64,000 bases of DNA from JAGRAX01 sp041391365 (GTDB lineage: Bacteria; Bdellovibrionota_G; JALEGL01; JAGRMV01), in the NCBI GenBank assembly GCA_041391365.1, contig JAWKOC010000004.1:62001-126000 (forward strand). Reading direction: 5' to 3'. A program made the translations under genes and the position numbers. Below the pieces are notes generated by a model. The model was not told the origin of the DNA. It did not search any database and saw nothing but the letters and a program-made list of their open reading frames with translations. How positions within the stretch are numbered: position 1 is the first letter of the stretch; each line of letters begins with the position of its first letter. Below, piece after piece: positions 17,521-25,329 of the stretch.

Positions 17521-18510
17521 AATCCCCATTTCGAGTCAGCTCCTCGCAAACAATAGGATGGGGGATCCTTCGGAGCGTACAGCAAGTGTGTATGTTCCGG
17601 CATCGCTCAACACGGCACATCCACAAAGAGTTCGAGTCGTTTATTTTTGAGTGGATGGTCCAGCAATGGAAAGTCGGTGTTGAGCGATCGAGGCGCTTTT
17701 GCACCGTCGTTGTCAGAGATGTTGGATCGAGCCATCGCGCAGCACCAGCTTCCGCCCACGGTTGTGGTGGCCGTCGATGGGTCTTCCAAGTTTGGCTGCA
17801 GTCAATACATCAACTCATCTTGGATCGGTCCTCACATGGATCATTTTGACCAAGAAGTGATTCCCACGGTGGAATCGTTTTTGGGCCTTCGCGTGAATCA
17901 GGACCAGCGCATGATCATGGGGCATTCCAGCGGTGGTTTTGGTGCTATGGTGTTTGCCATGCTTCGTCCATCGCGCATTTCACATGTGGTGAGTTTTGCG
18001 GGGGACTGCTGGTATGAGCATATGTATCGTCAGATGATTCCCACATGCATCTCTGTGAACGAAAAATACAAAAGCCTCTCGGCGTTTGTCGAAGCTTTTT
18101 TTTCTCGTCCCAATCCCATGAGTCAGTCTTCTTCTGCGGAGATTGAGACGATGATGCTCATGAACATGTGCCAGTGTTATGCTCCCAATCCCGATGTTCC
18201 CACTTTGTTTTGTGATTTGTTTTTTGATCTTCACACAGGGGAACTGAATCCAAAGATATGGGAAAAATTTTTGGCTTGGGATCCCTTGCTCATGGTGGAT
18301 CAATACAAAGAAAATGTGAGAACATTGAAAACATTTTCGCTGCGAGCGGGTTCCCGTGACCAATATGGATTACAACTGGGACACCGACAGATCGCCAAAA
18401 AACTCACATCACATGGAATCCATCATGAACTCATCGAGTTCGATGCGAATCATGGAGGGTATTACTTCCGTTTTTTTGACGCCATCCAAGATGTTTTTTC
18501 TTCCCTTTGA
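17507..18510 (+). CDS. Alpha/beta-fold esterase, reading frame broken by one base
   Basis: Similar to the EstD/enterochelin-esterase-like group. The first 47 codons (from ATG 17507) encode MPLIEIPISSQLLANNRMGD and SERTASVYVPASL and end ...RVVYF before a TGA at 17648-17650. The -1 frame continues without a gap as LSGWSSNGKSV for 287 residues, with nucleophile elbow MGHSSGGFGAMVFA, PPTVVVAVDG and a late His in ANHGGYYFRF. A missing T in the run at 17644-17648, or a -1 slip at TTT-TGA, would explain it. Joined length is about 335 aa. The downstream part alone could only start at a TTG (17647) and would lack the first strands of the fold. Confidence 0.72.
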
Positions 18511-18549
18511 TCATTCGAGGGATTTTAGATCTTTGTCTTCAGGTTTTGG

Positions 18550-18876
18550 TCAGCGTAGAGGCATTTCGTTGGATGAAAAAAAATCGATGGAGCTCGGCAT
18601 GCTTTGTGTGCATTGGATGATTTCGGTCATTCCCGATGTGATGGTGGCGCAGGCATTGTCGGTGCCGGTGCGCACGCATTCATCTTTGCTCGGACCCTGA
18701 GCTGATCGACAATTTTGACGCCCTTTGAATGAAACGCACACCTGGCACTGCGTACCCTGCGTTTGCAAAATATCATGTGTCATCCAGAGCGCAGGTGCAA
18801 CCACAGCTGCAACGATGAGCAATGCTTTGGCCCATCGAGGAATGCGTGGTTTGGATCGATACAAAGGCTGGTTCAT
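18550..18876 (-). CDS. Small Cys-rich membrane-anchored protein, unknown
   Basis: A 108-aa protein with one N-terminal membrane helix (AKALLIVAAVVAPALWM) and an outward domain holding six Cys: CQVCVSFKGRQNC, ECVRTGTDNAC and EIIQC. The spacing suggests disulfides or a metal site. The start ATG overlaps the stop of the zinc-ribbon gene (ATGA at 18873-18876), so the two are translationally coupled. I recognise no named family. Confidence 0.55.
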   Translation of the reverse strand: MNQPLYRSKPRIPRWAKALLIVAAVVAPALWMTHDILQTQGTQCQVCVSFKGRQNCRSAQGPSKDECVRTGTDNACATITSGMTEIIQCTQSMPSSIDFFSSNEMPLR

Positions 18877-19130
18877 GTTGGTTCAATGTGACCGCAGGCA
18901 ATGCAACGATAAGCGCCAGTTTCTATTGTGCCATCCTCTTCAAAGTAAAATGCATTTTCTCTACAGTTTTCGCATTGAGATGCAGGAACCAAATTTCCAT
19001 TGGCCGATCGAGAATAGCAATATTCGTTGCTGCAATACAATCCATGCATGGAACGAACCAATGGAACATGTTTTTCGTGCAACTGACAGAAATGGCAGAA
19101 CAGTTCGGTCTGATCAATTTGGATGGACAT
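18873..19130 (-). CDS. Small zinc-ribbon protein, unknown
   Basis: An 85-aa protein with four pairs of metal-ligand Cys: FCHFCQLHEKH, YCSNEYC, CENCREN and RCIACGH, so two zinc ribbons are likely. The ATG at 19130 (MSIQIDQTELF) is chosen because it frames the zinc domains; an in-frame TTG further upstream would add a hydrophobic segment. No good SD is seen. It is coupled to the Cys-rich membrane protein by a 4-base overlap. Function unknown. Confidence 0.5.
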   Translation of the reverse strand: MSIQIDQTELFCHFCQLHEKHVPLVRSMHGLYCSNEYCYSRSANGNLVPASQCENCRENAFYFEEDGTIETGAYRCIACGHIEPT

Positions 19131-19185
19131 GATGGCAAGGGTATAGCGAAGAATCTTGCTGGGTGCAAAATGAAAGAGAAATAAA

Positions 19186-19319
19186 AAAAAGGCCGCAAGA
19201 ACTACCGTCGGGAAGTGTTTTATCCTCGAATCAATCAAGGGGGCAAGGTGGAAATCGCTGTTTCTGGAAATCTGATCGCGTCAGATGTTTCACTCCGCAG
19301 CGAGGAACCTCACCCGACG
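19186..19319 (-). ncRNA. Candidate structured small RNA (6S-like layout)
   Basis: On the minus strand a TATAAG box (19326-19331) stands 17 bases after a weak -35 and about 7 bases before a closing helix CGTCGGG (19313-19319) with CCCGACG (19206-19212). Inside are a second helix CCTCG/CGAGG (19301-19305 with 19224-19228), a wide unpaired middle, and an apical hairpin ATCTGA-CGCGA-TCAGAT (19270-19286). The RNA ends in GCGGCC and eight Ts (19183-19190). This elongated stem with a central bulge resembles 6S RNA, but I cannot confirm the family. The 320-base gap between panC and the zinc-ribbon gene holds no protein gene. Confidence 0.35.
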
Positions 19320-19450
19320 AAAACACTTATAAGGAATAAAACGTAGATCCCTAACCTGTAGTCGAGCAGGCCTTTTGATCCCTTCTATTATCACGAGGAC
19401 CGGGCTTTCGGTCAACTGCAAAATGGCGAAAACGTCTATGCACTTGATTC

Positions 19451-20290
19451 TCAAGATGTTTCAAGCAGGATGTTGTCGATCAATCGAGTTTTTCCCAAAA
19501 AAGCAGCCAACGCCAAGATGGATTTTTTTTGGATCGTCTGTGAAAACTGAAAATCTTCCCATCGCAAAAGGTCCACATATTGCAGCTCCATCCCCGGTAT
19601 ACCGTCAAGATTTTGATGCACAGAGTTGATCAAAGTTCGTGCGTCGCGTTCGCCATCTTCGAACGCTCTTTTGGCCGCTTGCAAGGCTTGATAAAGTTTG
19701 GGAGCGATTTCTCGTTGATCGGGGTGTAGATATTGATTGCGAGAGCTCATGGCGAGTCCGTCCGATTCGCGCACCGTCGGGACTCCAACCACATGTGTTG
19801 GCAAAAAAAGCTCTTCACACATGCGCTCAATGATTCGAAGCTGCTGGCCGTCTTTTTGCCCCATGAAAAGGTGAGAGGGGCGAACAAGTTGCAAAAGTTT
19901 GAGCACAATCAAACACACTCCATCAAAATGACCGGGTCGATATTGTCCACACAACACCGAACTCAGATGTGATTCTCTCACACTCAACCACGATGGAGTG
20001 GTGTACATTTGATCGATGGGAGGTGCGAACAATACGTCCACGCCTTCTTGCCTGGCCAGTGCGCAGTCGTTTTCAAATGGACGAGGATATTTTTCCAGAT
20101 CTTCGTGGGGTCCAAACTGTGTGGGATTTACAAAAATGCTCATCACCGTTGGAAGGTTCAGGGTCTTGGACTGACGAACCAATTCCAAATGTCCTTGATG
20201 AAGAGCGCCCATGGTGGGAACAAACCCAAGATGTTTGTCAAAAAAGCGTAGCGAAGTTTGCAACTCGCCAATGTTGGTTGCAATGATCAT
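19451..20290 (-). CDS. panC: Pantothenate synthetase
   Basis: A 279-aa ligase that joins pantoate and beta-alanine using ATP. Signatures: FVPTMGALHQGHLELVRQS (HIGH-like), SIFVNPTQFGPHEDLEKYPR, GQYRPGHFDGVCLIVLKLLQLVRP, FMGQKDGQQLRIIERM and SDGLAMSSRNQYL (KMSKS-like). It is the last gene of the panB-coaX-coaBC-panC operon and its start overlaps the coaBC stop by 4 bases. Confidence 0.96.
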   Translation of the reverse strand: MIIATNIGELQTSLRFFDKHLGFVPTMGALHQGHLELVRQSKTLNLPTVMSIFVNPTQFGPHEDLEKYPRPFENDCALARQEGVDVLFAPPIDQMYTTPSWLSVRESHLSSVLCGQYRPGHFDGVCLIVLKLLQLVRPSHLFMGQKDGQQLRIIERMCEELFLPTHVVGVPTVRESDGLAMSSRNQYLHPDQREIAPKLYQALQAAKRAFEDGERDARTLINSVHQNLDGIPGMELQYVDLLRWEDFQFSQTIQKKSILALAAFLGKTRLIDNILLETS

Positions 20291-21471
20291 GCTGTCGATT
20301 CCATCATGGATTCAATACGATCCAAGACCACAGAAGCCGTTTGCTTTTTGCTGTGATTGCGTAGCCATGTGGGATCTTGGTCGGGAGACAAGATCAAAAA
20401 ATCATTGCTTACGTCTCCAAATCCAGATTTTTCTTGATACACTTGGTTGGCAACGATCAGGTCTAGGTTTTTTCTCTGCATTTTTTCTTTGGCATAGGTT
20501 TCAATGTCGTGACTTTGTGCTGCAAATCCAACCACAAGATCCGAAGCTCGTTTGTGCTGTGAAACATAGGAAATGATGTCAGGATTTTTGATCAGTGGCA
20601 GAGAAGCTGGAATGTTGTTTTTGCTTTGTTTTTGTTCAAACGATTGTTCAAACCGAAAATCTGCCACGGCTGCGGTGGAGATGTATACATCACAGGGAAC
20701 AAGCGTGGCCACAGCATCAAACATTTGCTGTGCACTGACCACAGAGATCGAACGCAGATGTGCAGGGATACTCACCGAAACCGGTCCGTGCACCAAGGTA
20801 ACATCAGCCCCTCGCTCGTGTGCTTTTTCTGCCAGCATCAGACCCATGGTGCCGGTAGATGGGTTGGAAAAAAAACGAACAGCATCCAAATACTCTCGCG
20901 TGGGACCCGCCGTGTCCACGACCTTTTTTCCAGAAAGGGGACCCGTGCAACGACTTTGCAAGGTGCGTGAGATGATCAGATCTACATCGGCCATGGCACC
21001 TTGACCGATTTCTCCACAAGCCAATTCACCCTCCCGAGGATCGATGACTTGCACGCCCCGAGAAATCAACGTTTGAAGATTGGCTTGAACTGCAGGGTGA
21101 TTCCACATGAACGTATTCATCGCAGGCGATAGCCACAAGGGTCCGGAATAGGCCAAAGCTACGGTGGTGATCAAGTGATCGGCTTTTCCATGCGCCAGGT
21201 CTGCCAAAAGATTCGCACTGGCTGGAGCAATCAAAAAAAGATCCGCCCATCGAGCCAGGTCAATGTGTTCGGTGGCAAAGCTTTTTTTGCCAAAGGTATG
21301 TGTGGCAACTTTTCTCTGCGTGAGAGATTCAAAGGTCAATGCACTCACAAATTTTTCTGCATTGGGACTCATGATGACCTGAACTGTTTGGCCTTGTTTT
21401 TGAAATCCGCGCACCAGTTCGCAAGCTTTGTATGCGGCAATGCTTCCACTGACTCCAAGCAAGATGTTCAT
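20287..21471 (-). CDS. coaBC: Bifunctional phosphopantothenoylcysteine synthase/decarboxylase
   Basis: A 394-aa fusion. The N-terminal CoaC flavoprotein domain has LLGVSGSIAAYKACELVRGF, the active-site His in FATEHIDLARW, and SPAMNTFMWNHPA; ACGEIGQGAM carries the catalytic Cys. The C-terminal CoaB domain has VVDTAGPTREYLDAVRFFSNPSTGTMG and YISTAAVADFRFE. It makes 4'-phosphopantetheine from phosphopantothenate and Cys. The SD (GGAGGGG) lies in the end of coaX, 2 bases away. Confidence 0.96.
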   Translation of the reverse strand: MNILLGVSGSIAAYKACELVRGFQKQGQTVQVIMSPNAEKFVSALTFESLTQRKVATHTFGKKSFATEHIDLARWADLFLIAPASANLLADLAHGKADHLITTVALAYSGPLWLSPAMNTFMWNHPAVQANLQTLISRGVQVIDPREGELACGEIGQGAMADVDLIISRTLQSRCTGPLSGKKVVDTAGPTREYLDAVRFFSNPSTGTMGLMLAEKAHERGADVTLVHGPVSVSIPAHLRSISVVSAQQMFDAVATLVPCDVYISTAAVADFRFEQSFEQKQSKNNIPASLPLIKNPDIISYVSQHKRASDLVVGFAAQSHDIETYAKEKMQRKNLDLIVANQVYQEKSGFGDVSNDFLILSPDQDPTWLRNHSKKQTASVVLDRIESMMESTA

Positions 21472-21473
21472 GC

Positions 21474-22235
21474 TTACCCCTCCATCAGATGTTGATAAAT
21501 TTTGGAGATTCCATAAAGAGCCAAATCTGGATGATAGCGATAATCCGAAGGTAAAATGGATCGCAGAGTGTTCATCGCTCCTCCCGTGATCAAAACCGTG
21601 GCACTCGGATCATCCAACTCTTGTTTGCATTGGTTGACCAATCCTTCGATCATGGCGGCATGTCCTCGACACAAGCCACTTTGCACAGCGGTTTCCGTTT
21701 GGTTTCCGATCACGGCGGGTGGGATGCTCAAGGTAACCGCACTCAATGCGGAAGCAGCGTTGAACAGGGCCTGAGAAGAAATTCCCAATCCTGGGCAGAT
21801 CGCGCCGCCGATGAATTCTCGTTTTTGGTTGACCACGGTGATGGTGGTTGCGGTTCCAGCATCCACCAAGATCAATGGAGGGCTATACAAATCCAATCCT
21901 GCTTGTGCAGCACTGATCAAATCAGGCCCCAAGGTTTGAGGATTGGGCAAGGTGATGGAAAAATCAATGGGACTGAGATGAGTGACAAAATGAATCGGTG
22001 TTTGCACGGGTGCATTTCGGATTTCACCGGTGAGTTCGGGAACCACCGAAGAAATACACAATGCATCTTGGTCCGCGATCGAGGTCTGGGCTTTGCTCAA
22101 ATACTGATCCACATTGGCAAAAAACTCATCGGCCAATCGTTTTTTTTCCGTGCGAAATTTCCAACTATGGACAAGTCTTTGATGGTCAAACAATCCCAGT
22201 GCAGTTTTGGTGTTTCCGATGTCGATGGCCAGCAT
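21474..22235 (-). CDS. coaX: Type III pantothenate kinase
   Basis: A 253-aa ASKHA-fold kinase that phosphorylates pantothenate. Seen: MLAIDIGNTKTALGLFD (phosphate 1), PQTLGPDLISAAQAGLDLY, the catalytic-Asp motif LILVDAGTATTITVVN, GGAICPGLGISSQALF and VLITGGAMNTL. The type III enzyme is not feedback-inhibited by CoA. GAGGAA upstream sits in the panB end. It lies between panB and coaBC in one operon. Confidence 0.96.
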   Translation of the reverse strand: MLAIDIGNTKTALGLFDHQRLVHSWKFRTEKKRLADEFFANVDQYLSKAQTSIADQDALCISSVVPELTGEIRNAPVQTPIHFVTHLSPIDFSITLPNPQTLGPDLISAAQAGLDLYSPPLILVDAGTATTITVVNQKREFIGGAICPGLGISSQALFNAASALSAVTLSIPPAVIGNQTETAVQSGLCRGHAAMIEGLVNQCKQELDDPSATVLITGGAMNTLRSILPSDYRYHPDLALYGISKIYQHLMEG

Positions 22236-22244
22236 GAAAATTCC

Positions 22245-23018
22245 TCACACCTTGGATTTGGTATCGGTGATGAAACCTTGAATTTGTTCTGCGATGATGG
22301 ATCGCAAATCAATGCGAGGTTTGGCAAACGATGGAATGGGATAGGTTGCCAAGCCAAGCAGATCATTGATCACAAGCACCTGTCCATCACAGTCGTCTCC
22401 GGAACCAATGCCAATGGTCGGAATGTGCAATTCTTGTGTGATTTTTTTGGTGAGAGTGTTTTCGGTGCATTCAATGACCACAGAAAAAGCTCCAGCTTTT
22501 TCCACCGCCAAGGCATCTTGAAAAATTCTTCCGGCGGTTTGTTCGGTTTTTCCTTGTTTGGCAAAGCCGCCCAGTTGGTGAACGTATTGCGGAGTCAGTC
22601 CAATGTGCGCCATGACAGGAATGCCATTGGAGGTGATTTTTTCAATCATGGGGGCTACGTTTTTTCCGCCTTCGAGCTTGATGGCCTGCGCGCCTCCCTC
22701 TGAAATCAGACGGCAAGCATTTCGAAAGGCCTGCTCGGGGCTCTCTTGGTACGAGCCAAAAGGCATGTCTGCAACGACAAAACTTTGCGTGGCCGATCGT
22801 GTGACCGCTCGCGTATGGTGGATCATGTCCTCCATTCGCACACGAAGAGTGTTGGGATGACCGAGCATCACATTGCCCAGAGAGTCACCCACGAGAATGA
22901 TGTCAATCCCCACCTGCTCCAAAATTTTTGCCATTTGAGCGTCATAGGCTGTCAACACGGCCAATTTTTCTTTGCCCTTGGATTGAATGAAATCTTTGAT
23001 GGTCGGATGTTTGGCCAT
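22245..23018 (-). CDS. panB: Ketopantoate hydroxymethyltransferase
   Basis: A 257-aa enzyme that makes ketopantoate from alpha-ketoisovalerate and methylene-THF, the first pantothenate-specific step. Signatures: LAVLTAYDAQMAKILEQVGIDIILVGDSLG, MIHHTRAVTRSA, VVADMPFGSYQ, AIKLEGG and MAHIGLTPQ. The ATG at 23018 (MAKHPTIKDF) is chosen by homology, removing a non-conserved 31-residue extension. First gene of the CoA operon; panD is not present in this window. Confidence 0.95.
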   Translation of the reverse strand: MAKHPTIKDFIQSKGKEKLAVLTAYDAQMAKILEQVGIDIILVGDSLGNVMLGHPNTLRVRMEDMIHHTRAVTRSATQSFVVADMPFGSYQESPEQAFRNACRLISEGGAQAIKLEGGKNVAPMIEKITSNGIPVMAHIGLTPQYVHQLGGFAKQGKTEQTAGRIFQDALAVEKAGAFSVVIECTENTLTKKITQELHIPTIGIGSGDDCDGQVLVINDLLGLATYPIPSFAKPRIDLRSIIAEQIQGFITDTKSKV

Positions 23019-23122
23019 GATGTGGGGTATATCACCCAGCCTTTTTCCGCACAAGGTCCCATTCCCGGCAGGCAAAGAGCCCAAAGCGCTGGGTGATGAG
23101 TTGTGGTACAATGGGGGTAGAT

Positions 23123-23711
23123 ATGAAATGGGGAATGATCATCGCGGTAGTTTCCCTCCTTGTGGGGGCCAGTCAGGGGCATATGGGCCCAGGACGATGA
23201 TTTTTTTAGTCCTCCTCCCGTAAGCTCCGACCCACCTCCTTGGGTCAGCGGAGATTCTGGGAGTTCTGGTGGAGATCAAGCTGCCCCAAGCACCTCCGGA
23301 GCCGATGATGCCCCAGCGGTGCCATTTTTTCCGGGCATGGATGACGAAGAAGATTTTGCCCCTTCCTATTCCTCAGGATCGTCCTCTCGATCCAGCTCTT
23401 CCGCAGCTCCCAAAGATAGCTTCAAATGGGCGGGAGAAGAAGAAGGAGAAGAAAAGTGCATTGGATGGGGAAATCCCTTGCTCGGGACCCAACTTTTCGA
23501 TTCTCAAACCCAATGCGAAGCTGAAGTTTCCAGTCAGATTGACAAATTCAAAAAAACGATTCGGTTTGTGGAAGAAAATTTTGAAAACTACAAACTCAAG
23601 CACCAAATCAAAAAGAATATCAGCAGAGAAGAAGCAAAAACCTATCATCTTGATTTTGTAGAGTCTGAAAAAGTGTTTGGACAGTCTCACGGGTGCATTT
23701 GCCTTGGGTGA
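23123..23711 (+). CDS. Exported acidic Ser/Pro-rich protein, frame broken in a G run
   Basis: An ATG at 23123 opens a signal peptide, MKWGMIIAVVSLLVGASQG, but this frame stops at 23198. The -1 frame from 23178 reads on as IWAQDDDFFSPPPVSS, giving a proper signal cleavage site (IWA before QDDD) and a 170-residue mature protein. Removing one G from the GGGG at 23176-23179 restores one continuous gene. The mature part is rich in Asp, Ser and Pro and then Glu, followed by a helical segment with four Cys (KCIGWG, TQCEAE, GCICLG). No family recognised. Divergent from panB; 25 bp before dcd. Confidence 0.6.
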
Positions 23712-23713
23712 GT

Positions 23714-23734
23714 GATGCTGCTATAGACAGCATC
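23714..23734 (+). promoter_or_regulatory. Inverted repeat just upstream of the dcd start
   Basis: GATGCTG (23714-23720) and CAGCATC (23728-23734) form a perfect 7-bp hairpin with loop CTATAGA, ending one base before the dcd start codon. It occupies the place of the ribosome site, which is otherwise absent. It could be an operator or a hairpin limiting translation. Confidence 0.35.
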
Positions 23735-23735
23735 T

Positions 23736-24293
23736 ATGTCGATCAAATCAGATTCATGGATCATCTCCATGGCAGAAAAGGGAATGATTGAACCTTTCGA
23801 ACCTGCTCAGGTTCGAAAAGGTGCAATTTCATTTGGGGTTTCCAGTTATGGGTATGATTTCCGTATTTCGGATGAGTTTAAAATTCTCAATCCTGAATAT
23901 GGGGATGTGATTGATCCCAAAGGTGATCAGGAGAAAATGTACAAAAGCATCAAAGCTTCTACGTACATCATTCCTCCCAGTGAATTTGTCTTGGCCAAAA
24001 CGGTAGAATATTTTCGAATTCCTCGTGACATTCTGACCATCTGTTATGGAAAATCAACCTATGCACGTTGTGGGCTTCATGTGAACGTGACACCCTTTGA
24101 ACCCGAGTGGGAAGGTTTTGCCACCATTTCCTTGATCAATGCAACTCATGTCCCTGTTAAAATTTATGCCGGTGAGGGCATTGGTCAATTGTTGTTTTTG
24201 CAGAGTGATGAAGCATGCAAAACATCCTATGCGGACAAAAAAGGGAAATATCAAGCCCAGCAAGAAATCACCACGTCCAAAATCGATCAATAG
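23736..24293 (+). CDS. dcd: dCTP deaminase
   Basis: A 185-aa trimeric enzyme that deaminates dCTP to dUTP (or, in the bifunctional type, to dUMP). Seen: VSSYGYDFRIS, the active-site segment CYGKSTYARCGLHVNVTPFEPEWEGFATISLINAT with the catalytic Glu in EWEG, and IYAGEGIGQLLFL. Length and motifs match Dcd well. With thyA further on, it supplies dTMP precursors. A small membrane-protein gene follows with its own SD. Confidence 0.95.
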   Translation: MSIKSDSWIISMAEKGMIEPFEPAQVRKGAISFGVSSYGYDFRISDEFKILNPEYGDVIDPKGDQEKMYKSIKASTYIIPPSEFVLAKTVEYFRIPRDILTICYGKSTYARCGLHVNVTPFEPEWEGFATISLINATHVPVKIYAGEGIGQLLFLQSDEACKTSYADKKGKYQAQQEITTSKIDQ

Positions 24294-24305
24294 GAGGGGA
24301 TGGCC

Positions 24306-24461
24306 ATGAACCAATGGTTGCAAGATGTCTTTTCGATGCCATTGTTTCCTCATCTTTATATGATCCCTTAGACCTTTGTGGTTGGGTTGGCTCTGGGATA
24401 TCATTTGCGTGGAAAAACCGACGAGGAAGAAGAAATTCTTCCCACCAAACCCAAGATCTAG
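24306..24461 (+). CDS. Small membrane protein interrupted by an in-frame TAG
   Basis: A perfect AGGAGG (24292-24297) stands 8 bases before ATG 24306. The frame reads MNQWLQDVFSMPLFPHLYMIP, hits TAG at 24369-24371, and then continues in the same frame as TFVVGLALGYHLRGK and an acidic tail DEEEEILPTKPKI to a TAG at 24459. Joined, this is a 51-residue protein with one membrane helix spanning the TAG and a charged C-terminal tail, a typical small inner-membrane protein. The TAG may be a recent mutation, an assembly error (for example TGG, TTG or CAG originally) or a readthrough codon. The gap from here to 24570 holds nothing else. Confidence 0.5.
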
Positions 24462-24569
24462 AAAAAGAATGGTTCGCGCAGGCTCTGTTTCCAAGGGGTT
24501 AGCTTTGATCTCAAAAAACGCCCTTTACCTCATGCTCGAAATCACGATACCATAGAAAGTTGATAGATT

Positions 24570-25322
24570 ATGAATCCGTCCTCACGAAATGTTCGCTTAT
24601 CTTTTGGATTGCCGTTGACGCCTGTGGTTCGGAATTTGATGTGGATCAATGCGATTGTGTTTGTTTGTATGCTATTGGTTCAAAATCAGACCTTCTTTTT
24701 GGACATTAGCTATCCAGCAGCCATCGTTCACATGCTGGGAGTCAAACCTCATTCGGTGTTGCATGAGTATGCGTTTTGGCAACCTTTTACCTATCTGTTT
24801 CTGCATGTGGGATGGATGCATCTTCTCATGAACATGTTGGGACTTTGGGTGTTTGGATCTGACGTGGAACGGATCATGGGGCCGCGCCGATTTTTGCAGT
24901 ATTATTTTTTTACGGGAGCTGGAGCGGGGTTGGTTTCTGCTTTCATGGGCATCCCAACGGTGGGTGCATCGGGAGCCATCTTTGGTCTTCTTTTGGCCTT
25001 TGGAATGTTGTTTCCCAATCGAACGTTGTACATTTATTTTATTTTTCCCATCAAGGCCAAATATGCGGTGATGCTCTTTGGTTTGATTGAGTTGGTTTTT
25101 TTGATGATGCGTTCGGATCAAAGCATGACCAACTATGCAGCACATTTGGCGGGGCTTGCATTTGGATTGTTGTGGTTTTTGTTTCGTTTGCGAAAGTTTG
25201 ATTTCAAAGGTTTTTTTCGAGACATCCAACGCAATCGAAAAAAGAAAAAGTTTCGCGTGATCTCCAATCCACCGGAGGATCAGAGTGTGAAGGATCCTTA
25301 CAACAACCACACGATTCATTAA
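24570..25322 (+). CDS. Rhomboid family intramembrane serine protease
   Basis: A 250-aa protein with six predicted membrane helices. The catalytic dyad is visible: Ser134 in VGASGAIFG and His192 in NYAAHLAGLAFG. HVGWMHLLMNMLGLWVFG supplies the conserved HxxxN oxyanion motif in helix 2. A basic C-terminal tail is cytoplasmic. Rhomboids cleave membrane proteins within or near the bilayer; the substrate is unknown. Its stop lies 7 bases before repeat element copy 1. Confidence 0.92.
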   Translation: MNPSSRNVRLSFGLPLTPVVRNLMWINAIVFVCMLLVQNQTFFLDISYPAAIVHMLGVKPHSVLHEYAFWQPFTYLFLHVGWMHLLMNMLGLWVFGSDVERIMGPRRFLQYYFFTGAGAGLVSAFMGIPTVGASGAIFGLLLAFGMLFPNRTLYIYFIFPIKAKYAVMLFGLIELVFLMMRSDQSMTNYAAHLAGLAFGLLWFLFRLRKFDFKGFFRDIQRNRKKKKFRVISNPPEDQSVKDPYNNHTIH

Positions 25323-25329
25323 AAGGTAC

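Noticed and set aside
21621..22703. Plus-strand frame of 360 codons
   Set aside because: Antisense to coaX and panB; composition typical of a shadow (many His, Gly, Ser, Phe) and no domain.
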